This document shows positions 54,553 through 62,985 of a stretch of DNA of 64,000 nt, piece by piece. The first letter of the stretch is position 1; each line of letters begins with the position of its first letter. This stretch comes from Streptomyces curacoi (GTDB lineage: Bacteria > Actinomycetota > Actinomycetes > Streptomycetales > Streptomycetaceae): contig NZ_KQ947984.1 of the NCBI RefSeq assembly GCF_001513975.1, positions 310,001-374,000 of the forward strand, given 5' to 3'. Below the pieces are notes generated by a model, which saw nothing but the letters and a program-made list of their open reading frames with translations, did no database searches and was not told the DNA's origin. Made by a program: the position numbers and the translations under genes.

Positions 54553-55728
54553 ATGACGCCCAATGGAGAAGAAAGCAGTGGGCCGCGTCTCGACGAGCGG
54601 ATCACCGGCGCCCTGGTCGGCGCGGCGGTCGGCGACGCCCTCGGCGGCCCGGTGGAGGGCTACTCCCCCGACCAGATCCTCGAACGCCACGGCGGCCGCG
54701 TCCACGGCATCGTCGGCCCCTGGAACGGCGACGCCTGGCGCACGGCCCGCCCCCTCGCGCCGTACCACAAGGGCGACGGGCACGTCACCGACGACACCTT
54801 GATGACGCACGCCCTGGTCCGCGTCTACGCGACGGTCCGCGACCACCTCGACGCGTACGCGATCGCCGACCACCTGGTCCCGGACCTGATGACGAACCCG
54901 CGCTGGATCCCGGAGCTGGAGACGGCGGCGCTCCCGCTCCAGCGGATCTTCCTGGCGGAGAAATGGCTGGTGGCGAGGCTCCACTACGGCCATGTGGACC
55001 CCCGCGAGGCGGGCGTCGGCAACATCGTCAACTGCGGTGCGGCGATGTACATGGCCCCGGTCGGCCTGGTCAACGCGGCCGATCCGAGGGCCGCGTACGC
55101 CGAGGCGCTGGACATCGCGGGCGCCCACCAGTCCTCGTACGGCCGTGAGGCGGCGGGCGTCTTCGCGGCGGCGGTGGCGGCGGCGTGCGCCCCCGGAGCG
55201 ACACCGGACTCGGTCGTCTCGGCCTGCCTGTCGCTGGCGAAGGACGGCACGCGGGCGGCGATCGAGAAGGTCTGCGCAGCGGCGAGCGGCCACACGGACT
55301 TCGAGTCGGCGCTGGGGCCGCTGCGGGCGGCGGTCACCCCGTACGACACGGTGGGCCCCGACTACCGACAGCCTTCCCTGGGCGCCCGCCGCCCCTCCCG
55401 CCTGCACGCGATCGAGGAACTCCCCGTCGCGCTGGGCATGGTGGTGGTCGCGAACGGCGACTACCGGCAGGCCGTCCTGGGGGCGGTGAACTACGGCCGC
55501 GACTGCGACTCCATCGCGACGATGGCGGGCGCCCTGGCCGGCGCCCTGGGCTCACCGGTCCCGGAGGACTGGGCGAAGACGGTCGCGGAGGCCAGCCGCC
55601 TGGACCTGTGGGAACCGCCCCGCACCCTGACAGAGGTCACGCGGGAGATCCACGCCCGTGACGTACGCCGCCGCCGGGCGCACGAGGCGGCGTTCACCGC
55701 ACTGGAGGGCCGAGAATGCTCCGACTGA
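54553..55728 (+). CDS. ADP-ribosylglycohydrolase family protein 3
   Basis: 391 residues. GALVGAAVGDALGGPVEGY, GHVTDDTLMTHALV and NYGRDCDSIATMAGALAG show a complete metal site. The long middle part (YGHVDPREAGVGNIVNCGAAMYMAPVG in outline) resembles the ADP-ribosylglycohydrolase group found with sugar-nucleoside genes. Probably active. The last 13 bases overlap paralogue 4. Confidence 0.92.
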   Translation: MTPNGEESSGPRLDERITGALVGAAVGDALGGPVEGYSPDQILERHGGRVHGIVGPWNGDAWRTARPLAPYHKGDGHVTDDTLMTHALVRVYATVRDHLDAYAIADHLVPDLMTNPRWIPELETAALPLQRIFLAEKWLVARLHYGHVDPREAGVGNIVNCGAAMYMAPVGLVNAADPRAAYAEALDIAGAHQSSYGREAAGVFAAAVAAACAPGATPDSVVSACLSLAKDGTRAAIEKVCAAASGHTDFESALGPLRAAVTPYDTVGPDYRQPSLGARRPSRLHAIEELPVALGMVVVANGDYRQAVLGAVNYGRDCDSIATMAGALAGALGSPVPEDWAKTVAEASRLDLWEPPRTLTEVTREIHARDVRRRRAHEAAFTALEGRECSD

Positions 55729-57110
55729 CCTGGGTCCAGCCGGAGGACCTCCTGGGCCACGAACTCCGCCAAGCGGCCCTGGACGGCCGGGAGCCGTCGA
55801 GGATCGCGGAGCGGTGGCGGGCAGCGGGGGGAAGTGAGGCACCGCCGCGGGCGGGGGCGTCACCGGAACCGGCGTCACGCTATCTGCGCCAACTGGCAGA
55901 GGACCTGCTGGACGAACTGGCGGACCTGCCCAGCGTCTTGAAGGACGTCGAGCCGACGGACCTGGAGAAGATCAAGGCCGTGTGCCCGAACTGGCCCTCA
56001 CCACCTGCGGGCAGGGGAGCCGCACAGCCTGCCCGCCACGAAGCCGCCTGGCTGGGCCGAGCGGTCGGCTGCCTCCTCGGCAAACCCGTCGAAAAGCTCC
56101 CCCTCGAAGCCATCCGCCAACTGGCCGAAGCAACCGGCAACTGGCCCCTGAACACGTACTTCACAGCAAAGGGAGTCCCCGCGGACCTCCTCACCGCCCA
56201 CCCCTGGAACCGCCGCTCGGCCGGCACCTCCCTCGCCGAGAACATCGACGGCATGCCCGAGGACGACGACCTCAACTACCCCCTCCTCAACCTCCTCCTG
56301 CTCAGGCGCCACGGCAAAGCCTTCACCACCACCGACGTGGCCCGCCTCTGGCTGGACGAACTCCCGCCCGGCCGCACCTTCACCGCCGAACGCATCGCCC
56401 ACCGCAACCTCCTCCTCGGCATCGAACCCCCGCACACGGCCCGCCACCGCAACCCCTTCCGCGAATGGATCGGCGCCCTCATCCGTGCGGACGTCCACGG
56501 CTGGACCAACCCCGGCGACCCGGCCGCCGCCGCCGAACAGGCCCACCGGGACGCCACCCTCACCCACACCGCCAACGGCGTCTACGCGGCGATGTTCACG
56601 GCGGCAGTCATCGCGCGGGCAGCGACAGGGACAGGCCCTGACGCCATCCACACCTGCCTGCGCACCGGCCTGAAGGTGATCCCCCCGCACTCCCGGCTGT
56701 CCCACGCCGTCCGCCACGCCATCCAACTCGCGGGGACCCACGAGGACTTCGACACGGTCGTCGACGAACTCCACGCCACCTACTCCCCCGCCCACCACTG
56801 GGTCCACGCCATCCCCAACACCGCCCTGATCACCGCCGCCCTCACCCACGCGAACGGCGACTTCACCGGCTCCGTCTGCCGTGCGGTCTCGGGCGGTTGG
56901 GACACCGACTCCAACGGCGCGACCGCGGGCAGCGTCGCCGCCCTCCTCGCCGGCGCCCCGACCGCCCTCCCGGACCGCTGGACGGCCCCCCTCAAGAACC
57001 GCCTCGCCACCTCCGTCGCCGACTTCAACGGCACCGGCTTCGACACGCTGGCCCGGCTCACCCAGGAACTGACCCACGGACCCGACCACTTGGAGGCCAC
57101 TCGCCCATGA
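55716..57110 (+). CDS. ADP-ribosylglycohydrolase family protein 4
   Basis: 464 residues from ATG 55716, inside the end of paralogue 3 with GGAGGGCCGAG upstream. A ~90-residue N-terminal helical extension precedes the domain: GRAVGCLLGKPVEKLP, then PEDDDLNYPLLNLLLL (variant first cluster EDDD) and SGGWDTDSNGATAGSVAAL (GWDTDS). This belongs to a different subgroup from 1 and 3 but keeps acidic metal ligands. Ends in ATGA overlap with the kinase gene. Confidence 0.9.
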   Translation: MLRLTWVQPEDLLGHELRQAALDGREPSRIAERWRAAGGSEAPPRAGASPEPASRYLRQLAEDLLDELADLPSVLKDVEPTDLEKIKAVCPNWPSPPAGRGAAQPARHEAAWLGRAVGCLLGKPVEKLPLEAIRQLAEATGNWPLNTYFTAKGVPADLLTAHPWNRRSAGTSLAENIDGMPEDDDLNYPLLNLLLLRRHGKAFTTTDVARLWLDELPPGRTFTAERIAHRNLLLGIEPPHTARHRNPFREWIGALIRADVHGWTNPGDPAAAAEQAHRDATLTHTANGVYAAMFTAAVIARAATGTGPDAIHTCLRTGLKVIPPHSRLSHAVRHAIQLAGTHEDFDTVVDELHATYSPAHHWVHAIPNTALITAALTHANGDFTGSVCRAVSGGWDTDSNGATAGSVAALLAGAPTALPDRWTAPLKNRLATSVADFNGTGFDTLARLTQELTHGPDHLEATRP

Positions 57111-58000
57111 CCGACATCGTCGTGCTCGGCAGCACGAACATGGACCTCGTCACCTACGTCGAAAAGGCCCCCCAGCGCGGCGAGACCGTGACGGGACGGG
57201 AGTTCCGTACGATCCCGGGCGGCAAGGGCGCCAACCAGGCGATCGCGGCGGCCCGCGCGGGCGGCGACGTCTCGATGATCGGCGCGGTCGGCAACGACGC
57301 CTTCGGCACCCGGCTGCGCTCCACCCTCGAACACTCCGGCGTGGACACCGACGACCTCCGCACGGTCGAGGGCCCTTCCGGCACCGCGCACATCGTCGTG
57401 GACGACGAGGGCGGCAACGCGATCGTCGTGATCCCCGGCGCGAACGGCACCCTCGACCACCTGAGTCCCGGTGACGAGGGCGTCATCGCCTCCGCCGACC
57501 TCCTGCTGCTCCAGCTGGAGATCCCGCTGCCCGCGGTCGTCGCCGGCGCCCAGGCGGCCCGCCGCCACGGCGTCCGTACGGTCCTCACCCCCTCCCCCGC
57601 CCAGCCGCTCCCGGACGAACTGCTCATCGCCGTCGACCTGTTGGTCCCCAACGAGCACGAGGCCACCACCCTCACCGGCCGCACCGACCCCCGCGAGGCG
57701 GCCATCGGGCTGCTCGACCTGGTGCCCGAGGTGGTCGTCACCCTGGGCGCGGCCGGCAGCCTGTACGTGGCCCGCGGCGCCGATCCCGTGACCGTCCCCG
57801 CCCCGAAGGTGGCCCCCGTCGACACCACCGGCGCGGGCGACACCTTCGTCGGCGCCCTCGCGGTGGCACGCGGCGAAGGGCGCCCGATGCGGGAGGCGCT
57901 GGCCTGGGCGGCGGCAGCGGCCGCGCTGTCGGTCCAGCGGGAGGGCGCCTCGGCGTCGATGCCGTACCGCCCCGAGATCGAGGCACGGTACGCCTCATGA
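57107..58000 (+). CDS. rbsK: Ribokinase-family sugar kinase
   Basis: 297 residues; ATGA overlap and GGAGG upstream. PfkB family: first signature GGKGANQAIAAARAG, second signature DTTGAGDTFVGALAVA with the catalytic Asp. VLGSTNMDLVTYVEKAP at the N-terminus is ribokinase-like. It phosphorylates ribose or a similar sugar, which glycohydrolases 1-4 could release from ADP-ribose-type or nucleoside substrates. The following CoA-transferase gene starts in its stop codon. Confidence 0.9.
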   Translation: MTDIVVLGSTNMDLVTYVEKAPQRGETVTGREFRTIPGGKGANQAIAAARAGGDVSMIGAVGNDAFGTRLRSTLEHSGVDTDDLRTVEGPSGTAHIVVDDEGGNAIVVIPGANGTLDHLSPGDEGVIASADLLLLQLEIPLPAVVAGAQAARRHGVRTVLTPSPAQPLPDELLIAVDLLVPNEHEATTLTGRTDPREAAIGLLDLVPEVVVTLGAAGSLYVARGADPVTVPAPKVAPVDTTGAGDTFVGALAVARGEGRPMREALAWAAAAAALSVQREGASASMPYRPEIEARYAS

Positions 58001-59307
58001 GCACGCCCGGAACCCAGCCCGGCACCACGCCCGGCACCCAGCCCCACACCGCACCCGGCACCCAGCCCCGCACCTCGCCCGGCACCCAGCCCAGCACCGC
58101 ACCCGGCACCCCACCCCGTCCCACCGCCCCCCTCACCGGCCTGCGCGTGCTCGACCTGGCCACCCTCTTCGCCGGCCCCCTCGCCGCGACGATGCTCGGC
58201 GACTTCGGCGCGGAGGTCATCAAGGTCGAGCACCCCGAGAAACCGGACCCCTCCCGCGGCCACGGCCCGTCGAAGGACGGCGTGGGCCTGTGGTGGAAGG
58301 TCCTCGGCCGCAACAAGCGCACCCTCACCCTGAACCTCTCCAGACCGGGCGGCCGAGCCGCCCTCCTCAAGCTGGCCGCGACCGCGGACGTCGTCATCGA
58401 GAACTTCCGCCCGGGCACCCTGGAGAAATGGGACCTGGGCTGGGCGGAACTCTCCGCCGCCAACCCCCGCCTGATCCTGGCCCGCGTCACCGGCTTCGGC
58501 CAGTTCGGCCCGTACGCCCACCGCCCCGGCTTCGGCACCCTCGCCGAGGCGATGAGCGGCTTCGCCGCGCTCACCGGCGAACCGGACGCGCCCCCGACGC
58601 TCCCGCCCTTCGGCCTGGCCGACTCGATCGCGGGCCTGGCGACCGCGTACGCGGTGCTGACGGCACTGGCCGCCCGCGACCGCACCGGCGAGGGCCAGGT
58701 CGTCGACATGGCCCTGATCGAGCCGATGCTGATGGCGATCGGCCCCCTGCCGACCTGGTACGACCAGCTCGGCTATGTGCAGGAGCGCACCGGCAACCGC
58801 TCCGCCAACAACGCCCCGCGCAACACCTACCGCACCGCGGACGGCACCTGGGTCGCCGTCTCCACCTCCGCCCAGTCGATCGCCGAGCGCGTGATGCGCC
58901 TCGTGGGACGCCCCGACCTGATCGACGAACCGTGGTTCGCGACGGGCGCCGAGCGGGCCCGCCACGCCGACGTCCTCGACCGGGCGGTCGGCGACTGGAT
59001 CGCCCGCCACACCCGCGCCGACGTGCTCGCGGCCTTCGAGAAGGCGGAGGCGGCGGTGGCCCCGATCCAGGACGTGCGGGACGTGATGACGGACCCCCAG
59101 TACGCGGCACTGGGCACGATCACCACCGTCGACGACCCCGAGCTGGGCCCGCTGCGCATGCAGAACGTCCTCTTCCGCCTCTCCGCCACCCCCGGCACGA
59201 TCCGCTGGGCAGGCCGCCCGCACGGCGCGGACACCGAAGAGATCCTCGACGAGCTGGGCCTGACCCCGGCCGAACGGGCCGCCCTGCGCGAGGAGGGCGC
59301 CCTGTGA
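57997..59307 (+). CDS. CaiB/BaiF-family CoA-transferase
   Basis: 436 residues; ATGA overlap. Residues 4-43 are five 8-residue repeats PGTQPxTA. The class III CoA-transferase follows: LRVLDLATLFAGPLAATMLGDFGAEVIKVE in outline with the catalytic Asp expected in VVDMALIEPM, and GRNKRTLTLNLSRPGG. It moves CoA between carboxylic acids. Together with the next gene, a lyase of CoA esters, it suggests activation and cleavage of a hydroxy-dicarboxylic acid. Link with the glycohydrolases is unknown. Confidence 0.9.
   Translation: MSTPGTQPGTTPGTQPHTAPGTQPRTSPGTQPSTAPGTPPRPTAPLTGLRVLDLATLFAGPLAATMLGDFGAEVIKVEHPEKPDPSRGHGPSKDGVGLWWKVLGRNKRTLTLNLSRPGGRAALLKLAATADVVIENFRPGTLEKWDLGWAELSAANPRLILARVTGFGQFGPYAHRPGFGTLAEAMSGFAALTGEPDAPPTLPPFGLADSIAGLATAYAVLTALAARDRTGEGQVVDMALIEPMLMAIGPLPTWYDQLGYVQERTGNRSANNAPRNTYRTADGTWVAVSTSAQSIAERVMRLVGRPDLIDEPWFATGAERARHADVLDRAVGDWIARHTRADVLAAFEKAEAAVAPIQDVRDVMTDPQYAALGTITTVDDPELGPLRMQNVLFRLSATPGTIRWAGRPHGADTEEILDELGLTPAERAALREEGAL
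58006..58125 (+). repeat. 24-bp tandem repeat coding the CaiB-like tail
   Basis: Five units of eight codons, PGTQPGTT, PGTQPHTA, PGTQPRTS, PGTQPSTA and PGTPPRPT, directly after the start codon region. Confidence 0.8.
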
Positions 59308-60155
59308 CGAGCCCGGCTACGACCGCCCCCTACCCCCTGACCTGGCTGTACGCCCCGGGCGACCGCCCCCGTGTGGTGGCCAAGGCCCTGGCGTCGGGCG
59401 CCGACATCGTCATCGTGGACCTGGAGGACGCGGTGGTCCCGCACCGCAAGGACTACGCCCGTGCGGCCACGGCCGACCTGCTCTCCGAACCGGAGCACCC
59501 CGTCCCCGTCCATGTCCGGGTGAACGCCCTGGGCTCCCCACCGGCGGCGAAGGACCTGGAGGCACTGGCCGCCCGCCCCGGCCTGTCCGGCCTCCGCCTT
59601 CCGAAGGTGACCTCCGCCGAGCAGATCATCCACCTCGCTCAGACCACCCCGCCCACCGCCCCGGGGACCCTCCCCCTGCACGCCCTCCTGGAATCGGCCC
59701 TGGGCATCGAGCGCGCGCACGCGATCGCCTCCGCCCACCCCTCGCTCCACGGCATCTCCCTCGGCGAGGCGGACCTACGCGCCGACCTCGGCGTACGAGG
59801 CGACGCGGGCCTCGACTGGTCTCGCTCCCGCGTCGTCGTGGCCGCGCGGGCGGCGGGCCTGCCCCCGCCCTCGCAGTCGATCCATCCGGACATCCGCGAC
59901 CTGGAGGGCCTGGTGGCGTCCTGCGCCCACGGCCGCACCTTGGGATTCCTGGGCCGGGCGGCCATCCACCCCCGCCAGCTCCCGGTGATCGAACGGGCCT
60001 ATCTCCCCACCCAGGAGGAGCTGGAACAAGCGGAGACGATCATCAAGGCGGCGGCGACGGGAGACGGCGCCCAGGCCTTGCAGGACGGAACCTTCATCGA
60101 CGCGGCGGTGGTGGCAGCGGCGCACAGGACCCTGTCCCTGGCCCGCCGGCGCTGA
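59304..60155 (+). CDS. HpcH/HpaI-type CoA-ester lyase (CitE-like)
   Basis: 283 residues; GTG 59304 within the previous stop, after GAGGAGGG. CitE/malyl-CoA lyase fold: LYAPGDRPRVVAKALASGADIVIVDLEDAV in outline with metal-site Glu-Asp, RVNALGSP, HALLESALGIERAHAIA with the Glu ligand, and GFLGRAAIHPRQLPVIERAY near the end. It cleaves or forms a malyl/citramalyl/methylmalyl-type CoA ester, in step with the CoA-transferase before it. Last gene of the seven-gene operon; a terminator follows. Confidence 0.9.
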   Translation: MTSPATTAPYPLTWLYAPGDRPRVVAKALASGADIVIVDLEDAVVPHRKDYARAATADLLSEPEHPVPVHVRVNALGSPPAAKDLEALAARPGLSGLRLPKVTSAEQIIHLAQTTPPTAPGTLPLHALLESALGIERAHAIASAHPSLHGISLGEADLRADLGVRGDAGLDWSRSRVVVAARAAGLPPPSQSIHPDIRDLEGLVASCAHGRTLGFLGRAAIHPRQLPVIERAYLPTQEELEQAETIIKAAATGDGAQALQDGTFIDAAVVAAAHRTLSLARRR

Positions 60156-60168
60156 CCCTCACACAACG

Positions 60169-60198
60169 GAGGGCGCCCGGCCAGTGCCGAGCGCCCTC
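60169..60198. terminator. Bidirectional terminator
   Basis: GAGGGCGC and GCGCCCTC pair, then CGGC and GCCG inside after one mismatch, around CAGT. It lies between the convergent lyase and lgt genes. Confidence 0.82.
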
Positions 60199-60217
60199 AT
60201 CGTCGTAGAACCAAGCC

Positions 60218-61171
60218 TCAGGTCTTCTTCGTCGGCTCCGCCTCGCCCTTGACGTCGTCCTTCACGTCGTCCTTCACGTCGGCCTCGGCCTCAGCGGCGT
60301 CGGAGGCCTTGGCGTCACCGGAAGCCTCGTCCGCACCGTCGGGTTCGTCACCGGAGGCGCCCGGCTCGACCACGGGTTCCCTGCCCGGCCGCTTCTTCGC
60401 CGACACCACGATGTACGCCACCGCGAGCAGGAACACGATCAGCGCGGTCCAGTTGTTCAGCCGCAGGCCCAGGATGTGGTGGGCGTCGTCGACCCGCATG
60501 TACTCGACCCAGAACCGGCCCACGCAGTACGCGGCGACGTACAGCGCGAACGCCCGCCCGTGCCCCAGCTTGAAGCGGCGGTCGGCCCAGATGACCAGCA
60601 GCGCGACGCCGATGCACCACAGCGACTCGTACAGGAACGTCGGGTGGTAGGTGCCCGGCACCCGCCCGTCCGCGGAGGACGTGATCTCCAGGGCCCACGG
60701 GACGTCCGTCCGCCGCCCGTACAGCTCCTGGTTGAACCAGTTGCCCCAGCGCCCGATGGCCTGCGCGAAGGCGATTCCGGGTGCGACGGCGTCGGCGTAC
60801 GCCGGCATCGGGATGCCGCGGCGCCGGCAGCCGATCCAGGCGCCCAGCGCGCCCAGCGCGATCGCGCCCCAGATACCGAGGCCGCCCTCCCAGATCTTGA
60901 AGGCGTCCACCCAGTCACGGCCCTCGCTGAAGTACAGCTCGTAGTCCGTGATCACGTGGTAGAGCCGACCGCCGACCAAGCCGAACGGCACGGCCCAGAC
61001 CGCGATGTCGGCCACCGTGCCGGCCCGCCCGCCCCGGGCGATCCAGCGTTTGTTGCCGAGCCAGACGGCTACGAAGACACCGAGGATGATGCAGAAGGCG
61101 TAGCCGCGCAGCGGAATGGGACCGAGGTAGATCACCCCGCGCGACGGGCTGGGAATGTAGGCAAGTTCCAT
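60218..61171 (-). CDS. lgt: Prolipoprotein diacylglyceryl transferase
   Basis: 317 residues from ATG 61171 (MELAYIPSPSRGV); upstream frame lacks coding character. Seven-span Lgt: GYAFCIILGVFVAVWLGNKRW, catalytic-region GRLYHVITDYELY, the signature GRWGNWFNQELYGR and the final RFWVEYMRVDDAHH. It adds diacylglycerol to the lipobox Cys of prolipoproteins such as LivK. The C-terminal ~45 residues are an acidic/Lys repeat tail (VKDDVKDDVKG), often seen in actinobacterial Lgt. It lies downstream of the DsbA-like gene on the same strand. Confidence 0.95.
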   Translation of the reverse strand: MELAYIPSPSRGVIYLGPIPLRGYAFCIILGVFVAVWLGNKRWIARGGRAGTVADIAVWAVPFGLVGGRLYHVITDYELYFSEGRDWVDAFKIWEGGLGIWGAIALGALGAWIGCRRRGIPMPAYADAVAPGIAFAQAIGRWGNWFNQELYGRRTDVPWALEITSSADGRVPGTYHPTFLYESLWCIGVALLVIWADRRFKLGHGRAFALYVAAYCVGRFWVEYMRVDDAHHILGLRLNNWTALIVFLLAVAYIVVSAKKRPGREPVVEPGASGDEPDGADEASGDAKASDAAEAEADVKDDVKDDVKGEAEPTKKT

Positions 61172-61281
61172 GGCAAGGTCGACGCTACCCTGCCGGGCGG
61201 CGCCGATGGCAGGCGGCCCGGCTACGGGTCCATAACGGGCAGCAACGGGCAGCGCCTTCATGAGGCCCTGCCCTGCGCAGT

Positions 61282-62058
61282 TCATCCCTTGGCGGCCGCC
61301 TCCACCATCTGCTTCAGCTTCGCCGGCGTCATCGTCTGGTCCTGGTAGATGTTCTTGTCGTTCAGCAGCACCGTCGGAGTGCCGCTGAAGCCGCCCTTCT
61401 GGAACGCCTTGTTGGACTTGTCGACCCAGCTGTTGTGGGTGCCGTCCTCGACGCACTTGCGGAAGGCGGGCGTGTCCAGGCCGTCGACCTTGGCCGCGAG
61501 CTCCAGGAGCTTGCTGTTCTTGGCGAAGGCGTCCTCGATCTCGGGCGGCTGGTTCCGGTACAGCACGTCGTGGTACGGCACGAACTTTCCGACGTCCTGG
61601 GCGCAGGCCGCGGCGTTGGCCGCGTTGCGGGAGCCGGTGCCGCCCATGTTGCCGTCGATGATCGTCGCCAGGTGGTACTGGACCTTGAGCTTGCCGGAGT
61701 CCGTCAGCTCGTGGATCGTCGAGCGGTAGGCGTCCTCGAAGGACTTGCAGGCCGGGCAGCGGAAGTCCTCCCAGACGGTGAGCGTCGACTTGGCGCTCTC
61801 CTTGCCCACCGGGATCGCGAGTCCGTCCTTGCCCTGCGCCCCCGAAGGCCCCACCACGGGTCCCGACGACTCACTGCCGTCGTCCATGCCGGCGTTCGCC
61901 GCGACGACTCCGACCACCGCCGCGAGTCCCAGCACGCAGACGACGCTCGCGCCCACGATCAGCGCACGGCGCCGCTTGTCCGCGGCCTTCTGCCGCTCAC
62001 GCTCGACCGCCAGCCGCTCCCGGGCGGTCCGCTTTCCCTCACGATTCTTTTCGCTCAC
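61282..62058 (-). CDS. Membrane-anchored DsbA-like thioredoxin-fold protein
   Basis: 258 residues from GTG 62058; the frame extends to 62103, but that would cross the terminator hairpin. A basic N-terminus and one span (ALIVGASVVCVLGLAAVVG, about 32-52) hold it to the outer face. The thioredoxin/DsbA domain has CPAC in WEDFRCPACKSF and cis-Pro in FSGTPTVLLND. An additional Cys pair (ACAQD and KCVED) sits in the helical insert. It should form disulphides in exported proteins. Confidence 0.9.
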   Translation of the reverse strand: MSEKNREGKRTARERLAVERERQKAADKRRRALIVGASVVCVLGLAAVVGVVAANAGMDDGSESSGPVVGPSGAQGKDGLAIPVGKESAKSTLTVWEDFRCPACKSFEDAYRSTIHELTDSGKLKVQYHLATIIDGNMGGTGSRNAANAAACAQDVGKFVPYHDVLYRNQPPEIEDAFAKNSKLLELAAKVDGLDTPAFRKCVEDGTHNSWVDKSNKAFQKGGFSGTPTVLLNDKNIYQDQTMTPAKLKQMVEAAAKG

Positions 62059-62071
62059 ACCCGCAGAACGA

Positions 62072-62100
62072 ACCGGGGAGGCGCACCGCGCCTCCCCGGT
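62072..62100. terminator. Terminator after trpA
   Basis: ACCGGGGAGGCGC and its exact complement form a 13-bp stem with a three-base loop, between trpA and the DsbA-like gene on the minus strand. It supports the downstream start at 62058. Confidence 0.82.
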
Positions 62101-62166
62101 CACAGGTCCACCCGTTCGAGCGACTCGTACGGAAGGACCTTCTTCTGAAGATGTCCCCTACCGCTC

Positions 62167-62985
62167 CTACGCCTGCCCGCGCACGCCCTTCGCCAGCTCA
62201 CCGGCGAGCGTGCGCACGGCCTCGACACCGGCCGGGTGGTCCGGCGCGTCCAGCATCCGCTTGACGAAGGCCGAGCCGACGATCACGCCGTCGGCGAAGC
62301 CGGCGACCTCGGCGGCCTGCTCGGCGTTGGACACGCCGAGCCCGACGCAGACGGGCAGCTCGGTGCCGGTGGCGCGGGTGCGCTCGACCAGGTCCTGGGC
62401 CTGCGCGCCCACGGACTCACGGGTGCCCGTGACGCCCATCAGCGAGGCGGCGTAGACGAAGCCGCTGCCCGCTGCGGTGATTCGCGCGAGCCGCTCGTCC
62501 TTGCTGCTGGGCGCCACGACGAAGACCGTCGCGAGCCCGTGCTTCTCGGCGTGCTCCCTCCAGAGCTGCGACTCCTGCACGGGCAGGTCGGGCAGGATGC
62601 ACCCCGCGCCGCCCGCCTCGGCCAGCTCGGCGGTGAAGCGCTCGACGCCGTAGCGGTCGATGGGGTTCCAGTACGTCATGACGAGGACCGGCTTCCCGGT
62701 GGCCTCGTAGGCCTCGCGGACCGTACGCATGACATCGGCGATCTTGACCCCGCCCCGCAGGGCGATGTCGTCGGCGGTCTGGATGACGGGGCCGTCGAGG
62801 ACGGGGTCGCTGTGCGGCAGACCCACCTCCACGACATCGGCGCCCCCGTCGAGCACGGCCTTGATCGCCTCGATGCCGCCATCCACGGTCGGGAACCCGG
62901 CCGGGAGGTAGGCGATGAGGGCGGAGCGGCCCTCGGCCTTGGCACCGGCGAGGGTGTCCGTCAACAGCTGGATGTTGCCGCTCAC
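62167..62985 (-). CDS. trpA: Tryptophan synthase alpha chain
   Basis: 272 residues from GTG 62985, whose GTGA overlaps the trpB stop. TIM barrel with the catalytic Glu in [11 protein letters not shown] and Asp in [10 protein letters not shown], and the flexible loop near [12 protein letters not shown]. It cleaves indole-3-glycerol phosphate and passes indole to TrpB. Translation is coupled to trpB. A terminator follows. Confidence 0.97.
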   Translation of the reverse strand: MSGNIQLLTDTLAGAKAEGRSALIAYLPAGFPTVDGGIEAIKAVLDGGADVVEVGLPHSDPVLDGPVIQTADDIALRGGVKIADVMRTVREAYEATGKPVLVMTYWNPIDRYGVERFTAELAEAGGAGCILPDLPVQESQLWREHAEKHGLATVFVVAPSSKDERLARITAAGSGFVYAASLMGVTGTRESVGAQAQDLVERTRATGTELPVCVGLGVSNAEQAAEVAGFADGVIVGSAFVKRMLDAPDHPAGVEAVRTLAGELAKGVRGQA

